In this document: positions 1-4,952 of the stretch, one piece after another
Layout: each line of letters opens with the position of its first letter
Position numbering within the stretch: position 1 is the first letter of the stretch
Source of the DNA: an uncultured Actinomycetes bacterium
GTDB lineage: Bacteria; Actinomycetota; Actinomycetes; Nanopelagicales; Nanopelagicaceae
Length of the DNA: 5,621 nt
Direction of reading: 5' to 3'
Assembly (NCBI GenBank): GCA_903875815.1
Contig: CAIQXR010000235.1
Span: 1 to 5,621 of the forward strand
Notes under the pieces: generated by a model
What the model saw: only the letters and a program-made list of their open reading frames with translations
Database searches by the model: none
What the model was told of the DNA's origin: nothing
Made by a program: the position numbers and the translations under genes

Positions 1-847
1 CTTTGATGCTGGCAAGCGGGCGAGGTGCTGGTCCGCCGATGACTTTCGCGCCAGCGGTGGGATCGAATTGCGCTCCGTGGCATGGGCATTGGAGGGTATT
101 GCCCGATGCGTTGTAATCAACGGTGCAGCCCTGATGAGTGCAGATCCGTGAATAAGCAAATACTCCCGCTTTGGTACGGAAGAGGATGGCGGGCTGACCA
201 TCAGCAGCCACGAATTTAAAGACTCCCCCGACTGGAAGGGCAGACACAGTTGTGATCGCAGCACCTGCTTCAGGTGTGGGATTTTTTGCTCGGAATTTAC
301 TTCCAAGAAATGCGCCAGCAACTGCGAGCGCAGCAACGCCTGCAAGTCGTACTACTTCGCGACGGTCGGAGAGATTAGGAATAAGAGCATCGCTCTTACG
401 TCCCTTGCTGCTTTGACGAATGGCGAAGAAGAGTGCCAACCACATCGCCATATAAGCGGTATCGCTACCAAGGAAGTATGGCTTCACGCTCCAGGTCGAG
501 GAGAGCCAAAATGTGAGTGAGAGGGCAAAGCCACCGAGTGCTGCCAACTGCATCGCAACGCCAGCTAGGAGAGCAAAGCCAATCGCGAATTCACCCAGCA
601 GCGTTACCCAACCGATTAAAGTAGCGTGTTCGATGAGGTGGCGCAGGAAAAATGCGATGGGTGAAGTAGGAAGATAACTATCGAGCTGCGCGCCGATGTA
701 ATGAGGCGATGCTTGATTAAGGAAGCCGCTATCAGTCGCCTTGTTCCAACCAGCATAGATCCAAGTAATTCCGAGCCAGAGCCGCAAAATGTTTGCCGGG
801 ATACTCATCTGCTTCCATGAGCGACTGATTGGTGAAGTTGTGGCCAT
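1..847 (-). CDS. DoxX-Rieske fusion membrane protein, 3' end cut by the window
   Basis: The reading frame is open from ATG at 847 to the left edge (282 codons, no stop), so the C-terminus is missing. Residues about 1-145 look like a DoxX/DoxD-type four-helix membrane domain, with hydrophobic stretches near 20-36, 75-96, 98-116 and 129-144 and a GITWIYAGWNKA signature after the first. A basic loop (145-167) ends in a twin-arginine motif, DRREVVR at 161-167, followed by a fifth hydrophobic segment at 168-184. Residues about 195 onward are a Rieske domain: CTHQGC at 236-241 and CPCHG at 254-258. By family rule C236, H238, C254 and H257 bind the [2Fe-2S] cluster and C241-C256 form a disulfide. 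Positive-inside logic puts the Rieske domain outside the cell. The role is inferred to be electron transfer in the envelope, perhaps with quinones, as DoxD is known from thiosulfate:quinone oxidoreductase; the substrate is unknown. A TAAGG ribosome binding site lies seven bases before ATG. Confidence 0.85.
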   Translation of the reverse strand, partial: MATTSPISRSWKQMSIPANILRLWLGITWIYAGWNKATDSGFLNQASPHYIGAQLDSYLPTSPIAFFLRHLIEHATLIGWVTLLGEFAIGFALLAGVAMQLAALGGFALSLTFWLSSTWSVKPYFLGSDTAYMAMWLALFFAIRQSSKGRKSDALIPNLSDRREVVRLAGVAALAVAGAFLGSKFRAKNPTPEAGAAITTVSALPVGGVFKFVAADGQPAILFRTKAGVFAYSRICTHQGCTVDYNASGNTLQCPCHGAQFDPTAGAKVIGGPAPRPLASIK

Positions 848-885
848 GTGGGCGCCTTACTTTCCCTAGGTGAATCTGGGACTAC

Positions 886-891
886 ATTTTA
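886..891 (-). promoter_or_regulatory. Possible -10 box for the DoxX-Rieske gene
   Basis: TAAAAT on the minus strand fits the actinobacterial TANNNT -10 pattern. It would place a start of transcription near 879 and give a leader of about 30 bases that contains the TAAGG ribosome binding site. No good TTGACA-like -35 lies 16-18 bases upstream; that position is occupied instead by a 9-base direct repeat. The call rests on the hexamer and its spacing only. Confidence 0.35.
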
Positions 892-897
892 TGGGTG

Positions 898-915
898 GTA
901 CTTGCTGTACTTGCT
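898..915. repeat. Two adjacent 9-base direct repeats upstream of the DoxX-Rieske gene
   Basis: GTACTTGCT occurs at 898-906 and again at 907-915 with no gap (AGCAAGTAC twice on the minus strand). The pair covers the place where a -35 element would be expected for the TAAAAT at 886-891. It could be an activator site or a slippage duplication; the sequence alone does not decide. Confidence 0.6.
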
Positions 916-921
916 TTACCA

Positions 922-940
922 AGGGAGCCAGTGGCTCCCT
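922..940 (-). terminator. Perfect palindrome across the tRNA-Asn 3' end, possible terminator
   Basis: The arms 922-930 and 932-940 are exact reverse complements (AGGGAGCCA and TGGCTCCCT) around a single base at 931. In RNA this gives a GC-rich stem of eight pairs with a three-base loop. The upstream arm is the last nine bases of the tRNA, including CCA. No run of U follows (the next bases are UGGUAAAGC), so it is not a classical intrinsic terminator. It could end transcription in a U-independent way or act on 3' processing. Confidence 0.45.
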
Positions 941-1007
941 CACTTGGACTCGAACCAAGAACCTGCCGATTAACAGTCGGCTGCTCTGCCAATTGAGCTA
1001 TGAGGGA
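932..1007 (-). tRNA. tRNA-Asn (anticodon GTT)
   Basis: The minus strand folds into a full cloverleaf of 76 bases. The acceptor stem TCCCTCA/TGAGGGA is fully paired, with discriminator G and an encoded CCA at 934-932. The D stem is GCTC/GAGC, the anticodon stem GCCGA/TCGGC with loop CTGTTAA, and the T stem CTTGG/CCAAG with loop TTCGAGT. The anticodon GTT is at 974-972 and reads the asparagine codons AAC and AAU. No mismatches or intron are seen. It follows dnaG on the same strand and appears to have its own promoter just upstream. Confidence 0.98.
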
Positions 1008-1039
1008 AAACGCTTCCTTAGGTCAGCTTCCGCCGCTTA

Positions 1040-1068
1040 AGGATATGTGAGGGCTTTTGGCCTTTCAC
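1040..1068 (-). promoter_or_regulatory. Likely promoter of tRNA-Asn
   Basis: On the minus strand GTGAAA (1068-1063, four of six matches to TTGACA) is followed after exactly 17 bases by TATCCT (1045-1040, fits TANNNT). Transcription would start near 1033, giving a leader of about 25 bases before the tRNA. The -35 overlaps the foot of the putative dnaG terminator, so the two signals are packed tightly. A 6-base inverted repeat (TCCTTA at 1015-1020, TAAGGA at 1038-1043) overlaps the -10. Confidence 0.5.
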
Positions 1069-1099
1069 CCCCGTAGTTTAGCCTTTTCGGCCAAGGGGG
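1068..1099 (-). terminator. Possible terminator hairpin after dnaG
   Basis: On the minus strand CCCCC (1099-1095) can pair with GGGGG (1072-1068). Inside lies a second stem TTGGCC/GGCTAA (1094-1089 with 1083-1078, one G-U pair) closing a GAAAA loop, leaving a five-base bulge on one side. It lies about 40 bases after the dnaG stop and just before the tRNA promoter, which suits a terminator. There is no U-tract after it, so the call is weak. An alternative smaller stem (GTGA-AA-GGC with GCC-C-TCAC) follows at 1068-1047. Confidence 0.35.
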
Positions 1100-1107
1100 C
1101 AAAATCC

Positions 1108-1147
1108 CTATTCCGTGCTAGTCGGTGCTAGTCCGTGCTAGTCCGTG
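1108..1147. repeat. Tandem array of four 10-base units at the dnaG stop codon
   Basis: On the plus strand the units are CTAGTCCGTG (1138-1147), CTAGTCCGTG (1128-1137), CTAGTCGGTG (1118-1127) and CTATTCCGTG (1108-1117): two identical and two with one change each. Read on the minus strand each unit ends in TAG. The first TAG is the dnaG stop, and the first unit encodes the end of the protein. Because the period is 10, successive TAGs fall in different frames, covering all three. Confidence 0.9.
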
Positions 1148-3000
1148 CCGACCCCGACCTCTTTCTGACGACGGCGTTCGGCCTCCATGGCGACCAGGGC
1201 GGCGAAAGTCTCGCCATATTGCGCCTCATTCTCCACTGGATTCAGGCGTTGAAGATGGGACTTAATTTCGGCGATCGACCGCGACAACGCTACTTCCCGC
1301 AACCGTGAATAGACGCTTGCGATGTAGGTGGCAGAGACTTCGCGGTCAGTGCGAATAGGTTCGACCGTTAACTCGGTGATAAGCGCCTGGATATCTTCGC
1401 TCTGACTTTGAGCAATAAGTGCCGAAATATCAGCGCTAGGTGCGGCATCAATCTCTAGTCGCAACTGATGGTAGGCCCAGTAGGTAAAGGCATTCTTCTC
1501 TAAGTTGAGCCATTCAGCGGCCATCTCTGGCATCTGCAAGCGAATCTTTAAGACTTCGCGTTCTAGCATCAGCATGGGATCGCGAAGATTGACTTCTGGT
1601 TGACCGGTTGCAGGGCCTGCAACTTGCTGCTGCGATTGAGAGGACGATGAGTTTCGCGACGTTCGCTTAATGGCCTGTGTGACGATATCGGTATCCATAC
1701 CTAGCCAACCCGCTACGAGTCGGGCATATTCTGGACGAAGCGATGCATCACGAATTTTACTAATGAGTGGCGCTACTTCATTGAGCGCCGAAACGCGACC
1801 TTCAGCAGTATTAATATCGTATTTCGCGATCTCACTCTTAATCGCGAATTCAAAGAGTGGAACGCGGCGAGCAATGAGATCTCGCACTGCAACATCGCCC
1901 TGAGCTTGTCGAAGCTCGCATGGATCCATACCGGAGGGTTCCACGGCGACGAAGGTCTGTGCGACAAATTTTTGGTCATCGCCAAATGCCCGAAGGGCGG
2001 CCTTCTGCCCAGCGGCATCGCCATCGAAAGTGAAGATCACTTCGCCACGGAAGGCGTCGTCATCCATTAAGAGGCGGCGAATGACTCGAATATGGTCATC
2101 ACCAAAAGCAGTTCCGCAGGTAGCTACTGCCGTTGTAATTCCAGATAAATGTGCGGCCATGACATCCGTGTAGCCCTCAACGATAACGACTTGGCGCTTC
2201 TTGGCGATATCTTTCTTTGCCAGATCGAGTCCATAGAGAATCTGTGACTTCTTGTAGAGCGGAGTCTCGGCAGTGTTGAGATATTTTGGTCCAGTATCTT
2301 TCTCATCACTCGCTAATTTGCGAGCGCCGAATCCCACGACATCGCCAGAGATATCTTTGATCGGCCAGATTAAGCGGTTGCGGAAACGATCAATAGGGCC
2401 GCGCGAACCCTCTTTAGTCAGACCAGCAAGTGCCAATTCGTTATCGGTGAAGCCGGCCGACTTCAGATGCTTGTAGAGCGCATCCCATTCATCCGGGGCA
2501 TAACCAACTCCGAAGTGCTCGGCCGATGTCTTATCAAATCCTCGACCAGTGAGAAATTCGCGGCCCACTTGGGCAGGGCCGGGAAGTCCGAGTTGTTCTT
2601 GATAGAAAGTGGCTGCAGCTGTATTTGCTGCGACCAAACGAGAGCGATTGACCCCGGAACTTGGTGCGGCGCCTGTGCCGTCATAGCGCAGGGTGTAGCC
2701 GATCCGATCGGCGAGCCGCTCAACGGTCTCCATAAAGGTGAGATGTTCGAGTTTCATTAAGAAGGCGATGACATCGCCACCGACTTGGCAGCCAAAGCAA
2801 TGGAAGTATCCCTTAGAAGGCGTTACGTGAAATGACGGGCTCTTCTCATCATGGAACGGACAGAGGCCTTTTTTCTGGCCACCGCCTGCGCCCTTAAGTT
2901 GAACGTAATCGCCCACAACATCATCGATCGGCGAATGATCGCGAACATAGGCAACATCCTCGTCGCGAATGCGACCACCGGTCGTTGAGGAGTTGTTCAC
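1138..3000 (-). CDS. dnaG: DNA primase
   Basis: The 620-residue protein makes RNA primers for the replisome in the cytoplasm. The N-terminal CHC2 zinc domain has ligands C47, H50, C68 and C71 around CPFHDEKSPSF and HCFGC. The catalytic core includes the stretch GARKLASDEK through ETPLYKKSQILYGLDLAKK (about 225-262). The TOPRIM fold shows EGYTDV at 275-280 (acidic E275) and the metal-binding DGD at 326-328. A Ser/Gln-rich linker (about 447-470) leads to a helical C-terminal domain (about 471-615), expected to bind DnaB helicase. Length is normal for the family. The start is GTG at 3000: an in-frame TAG lies just upstream, no other ATG, GTG or TTG occurs before the conserved RIRDED, and relatives start at about this point. 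The only purine-rich stretch abuts the GTG directly, so translation is probably leaderless. The gene lies 38 bases after dgt, without the rpsU-rpoD neighbours of the enterobacterial operon. Confidence 0.98.
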   Translation of the reverse strand: MNNSSTTGGRIRDEDVAYVRDHSPIDDVVGDYVQLKGAGGGQKKGLCPFHDEKSPSFHVTPSKGYFHCFGCQVGGDVIAFLMKLEHLTFMETVERLADRIGYTLRYDGTGAAPSSGVNRSRLVAANTAAATFYQEQLGLPGPAQVGREFLTGRGFDKTSAEHFGVGYAPDEWDALYKHLKSAGFTDNELALAGLTKEGSRGPIDRFRNRLIWPIKDISGDVVGFGARKLASDEKDTGPKYLNTAETPLYKKSQILYGLDLAKKDIAKKRQVVIVEGYTDVMAAHLSGITTAVATCGTAFGDDHIRVIRRLLMDDDAFRGEVIFTFDGDAAGQKAALRAFGDDQKFVAQTFVAVEPSGMDPCELRQAQGDVAVRDLIARRVPLFEFAIKSEIAKYDINTAEGRVSALNEVAPLISKIRDASLRPEYARLVAGWLGMDTDIVTQAIKRTSRNSSSSQSQQQVAGPATGQPEVNLRDPMLMLEREVLKIRLQMPEMAAEWLNLEKNAFTYWAYHQLRLEIDAAPSADISALIAQSQSEDIQALITELTVEPIRTDREVSATYIASVYSRLREVALSRSIAEIKSHLQRLNPVENEAQYGETFAALVAMEAERRRQKEVGVGTD

Positions 3001-3006
3001 TCCCCC

Positions 3007-3012
3007 ATTCTA
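3007..3012 (-). promoter_or_regulatory. Likely leaderless promoter -10 box for dnaG
   Basis: TAGAAT on the minus strand matches TANNNT and ends six bases before the dnaG GTG. That is the distance at which transcription would begin on the start codon itself. The six bases between are GGGGGA, too close to GTG to serve as a Shine-Dalgarno sequence. No clear -35 is seen at 16-18 bases. Such promoters are well known in actinobacteria, where many messages are leaderless. Confidence 0.55.
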
Positions 3013-3038
3013 GTCAAAGGCTGGCAGGCAAGGCGAGA

Positions 3039-4277
3039 TTAGCGAGTCAGACGGGCATGCAGAGCTATGGCGCCAGGGTCAGTGAGGGATGCAATCTGGT
3101 CGACAACAACGCGCAATCGCGCAGCATCGGTGGTGGCCAAATTCCAATCCTGAAGGAAGAATGACTCCAAAGTCGCTGGCGCATCTTTCAAAATAGCCGC
3201 TGCCAATTCCTTAATTAAAATCTGCTCATCTTCATAGCGCTTAACCGATGATTCAGCGTTGAGCACATAGAAAGTAGCGATCGCTTTGAGCAGTGCTACT
3301 TCAATGCGTTGTTGGCGGGGAACGAGTAAGTGGGCGTTATAACGAGTGAGATCGTCATTGCCATATTTCTCCCTCGTTTCACTTTCTGCAGCCAGCGCGA
3401 AGCGACCTACTAATTGGCTAGCCAAGTCCTTTAATCGAGCGAGGCCACGGTGTGAGCCATCATAGGAAACTGGCCAGCACGAGAGTTGTTGTAAATTAAC
3501 AAGCGCGTCCTCGAGTTCGCTACGACTTAAATCCGCGAGAAATAGCCCCTGCGTGGATTCGAAGATTGCACCGAGATCGTTGCTGAGATCGCCAAGTTTT
3601 ACTTGCCCTGAGACAAGTGCATCTTCAAAATCATGAACCGAATAGGCGACATCATCAGACCAATCCATGATCTGCGCTTCAAAGGATTGAATTCCGATGG
3701 ACGCGCCTGTGCGGACCCAATCAAAGATCTCTTGATCATCGTCGTAAACACCAAACTTTCGGGAATTAACGGCGCGCGGCCATGGGTACTTTGTTGCTGC
3801 ATCGAGTGAAGCGCGGGTCAGGTTCAGCCCGATTGATTTGCCAGTGGCATCCACTGTCTTTGCTTCAAGCCTCACCAGCAGACGAAAGCTTTGGGCATTT
3901 CCTTCAAAACCACCACAAGAGAGCGCGACTTCATTAAGCGCCTCTTCACCATTGTGACCAAATGGTGGATGACCAATGTCATGGGCAAGACATGCGCCTT
4001 CCATGAGATCAGGGTCAGCACCGAGCGCTGCACCTAACTCTCGTCCCACTTGCGCACACTCGAGTGAATGGGAAAGTCGTGTCCGTGGAAAATCTGTTGC
4101 CCAAGGGACGGCGACTTGCGTCTTGGCGGCGAGGCGGCGAAGTGCAAAGGAATGGATGATGCGGGCGCGGTCGCGAGCAAATTCTGTTCGCCCCAAGCGC
4201 TTGGCAGGTTCGTCCATGAAACGGGCGCGATCGAGATCGGTATATCCCGAATGTTCAGTTGCTGCGCGTAGGACCAT
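3039..4277 (-). CDS. dgt: Deoxyguanosinetriphosphate triphosphohydrolase-like protein (HD dNTPase)
   Basis: The 412-residue cytoplasmic enzyme belongs to the HD superfamily that cleaves dNTPs to a deoxynucleoside and triphosphate, lowering or balancing dNTP pools. Metal-site residues are visible: H70 in FPRTRLSHSLE, H99-D100 in CLAHDIGHPPFGHNGEEA, and the Asp pair 208-209 in MDWSDDVAYSVHD. H108 and E111 in GHNGEE match further conserved active-site positions. The N-terminal RDRARIIHSFALRRLAAKTQV (35-55) is typical of the actinobacterial form. The length agrees with that group rather than with the longer E. coli Dgt. The nucleotide preference cannot be read from sequence. It starts at ATG 4277, with only a weak AGG upstream, and is followed 38 bases later by dnaG, a replication-related pairing that fits control of precursors for DNA synthesis. 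Confidence 0.95.
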   Translation of the reverse strand: MVLRAATEHSGYTDLDRARFMDEPAKRLGRTEFARDRARIIHSFALRRLAAKTQVAVPWATDFPRTRLSHSLECAQVGRELGAALGADPDLMEGACLAHDIGHPPFGHNGEEALNEVALSCGGFEGNAQSFRLLVRLEAKTVDATGKSIGLNLTRASLDAATKYPWPRAVNSRKFGVYDDDQEIFDWVRTGASIGIQSFEAQIMDWSDDVAYSVHDFEDALVSGQVKLGDLSNDLGAIFESTQGLFLADLSRSELEDALVNLQQLSCWPVSYDGSHRGLARLKDLASQLVGRFALAAESETREKYGNDDLTRYNAHLLVPRQQRIEVALLKAIATFYVLNAESSVKRYEDEQILIKELAAAILKDAPATLESFFLQDWNLATTDAARLRVVVDQIASLTDPGAIALHARLTR

Positions 4278-4286
4278 AGTGTGATC

Positions 4287-4292
4287 AGCCTA
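4287..4292 (-). promoter_or_regulatory. Weak -10-like hexamer before dgt
   Basis: TAGGCT fits TANNNT and ends nine bases before the dgt ATG, so transcription could start two or three bases before the start codon. TAGATT at 4297-4292 is an overlapping alternative. There is no good Shine-Dalgarno sequence before this ATG, which supports a leaderless or nearly leaderless start, but the hexamers are not strong and no -35 is seen. Confidence 0.25.
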
Positions 4293-4298
4293 ATCTAA

Positions 4299-4334
4299 CT
4301 AGTTCGACTAGTTCGACTAGTTCGACTATTTCAC
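4299..4334. repeat. Tandem array of 9-base units at the stop codon of the ydcF-like gene
   Basis: On the plus strand CTAGTTCGA is present three times without error (4299-4307, 4308-4316, 4317-4325), followed by a decayed unit CTATTTCAC (4326-4334) that includes the stop codon and last codons of the ydcF-like gene. On the minus strand TAG recurs every nine bases in frame at 4328, 4319, 4310 and 4301, with a further in-frame TAG at 4292. ACTAGT is itself a palindrome, so short hairpins can form across the array. Confidence 0.92.
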
Positions 4335-4949
4335 TTGATCAGTGAGGTGGATGCCATGGCGACCCACCGTTACGTAGGCGAGATAAGCCCCAGTCTCCCG
4401 AACTAAGTAACTCAGACTGGAGGAGCTCTTAGAAGCCGGGCCAGAGATGGTCGGCGCGCACGTGGCTGAAATCTTCAGATCTCGCGCCATGGTGAGGGCG
4501 CGCAAGCAATGAAATTCATCCGTGACGATTATCGCCTTGGTGAGGCCTTGCTTATTCATCGCATCGACATAGCCCTGGGTGCTAGAGAGGGTATCGATTC
4601 CCCGTGAAATTTCGGTGACTGACTTTGCTGATATTCCATGGGCAATCAAATAATTGCGACTGGCTTGCGCTTCAGTAAATCGATCGCCTTTTTCGCTCGC
4701 ACCGACCGTAAATATTTTGGGAGCCAGATGGGCTTTATAAATCACTTCTGCAGTTTTGAGTCTGGCCGCAAGGACATCGCTGGGTCGACCATCATATTGA
4801 GCTGCTCCCAAGACCACGATCACATCACTCTTTATTGCTTGTGCGCCATGACCAGTCGACCAGACACGATAGGCAACAAAGGACGGAATGATGATGGCGA
4901 GAAGAAGTATCGCGGATATGACGCGACGAACTATTTTAAAGAGAAACAC
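4326..4949 (-). CDS. YdcF/SanA-like DUF218 membrane-anchored protein
   Basis: The 207-residue protein has one N-terminal membrane segment (about 10-28) after a short basic start (KIVRR), so the rest probably faces outward. The DUF218 fold is recognised from DVIVVLGAAQYDGRPS (42-57), GDRFTEA (88-94), the EISRGIDTLSS region (113-123), IVTDEFHCLRA (141-151) and the ending RETGAYLAYVTVGR (184-197). In E. coli the relatives SanA and ElyC are linked to envelope integrity; a biochemical role for this family is not settled, and none is claimed here. GTG at 4949 is chosen because the in-frame dusB stop lies one codon upstream and the next candidate (GTG, residue 29) would lose the membrane segment. 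GGTGG at 4961-4957, inside the last dusB codons, is a fair ribosome binding site seven bases before GTG, suggesting translational coupling. Relative to common family members the SDPYH-type motif reads TDEFH, but the His and Arg are kept. Confidence 0.85.
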   Translation of the reverse strand: MFLFKIVRRVISAILLLAIIIPSFVAYRVWSTGHGAQAIKSDVIVVLGAAQYDGRPSDVLAARLKTAEVIYKAHLAPKIFTVGASEKGDRFTEAQASRNYLIAHGISAKSVTEISRGIDTLSSTQGYVDAMNKQGLTKAIIVTDEFHCLRALTMARDLKISATCAPTISGPASKSSSSLSYLVRETGAYLAYVTVGRHGIHLTDQVK

Positions 4950-4952
4950 GGA

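Noticed and set aside
922..940. Integration scar (attL/attR) at the tRNA 3' end
   Set aside because: The copy of the tRNA end is inverted rather than direct, and no integrase or other mobile gene is visible beside it.
1108..1147. CRISPR array or phage attachment site
   Set aside because: The units are contiguous and only 10 bases long with no spacers, and the tRNA 3' end nearby has no second direct copy in the window, so neither reading holds.
1670..1903. Plus-strand open frame of 77 codons inside dnaG
   Set aside because: Antisense to the primase C-terminal region, without motifs or a start signal.
2467..2760. Plus-strand open frame of 97 codons inside dnaG
   Set aside because: It is antisense to the conserved primase sequence and has no family features.
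3976..4284. Plus-strand open frame opposite the start of dgt, Arg/Ser-rich
   Set aside because: The composition is what an antisense reading of an HD-domain gene gives; the dgt motifs explain the bases fully.
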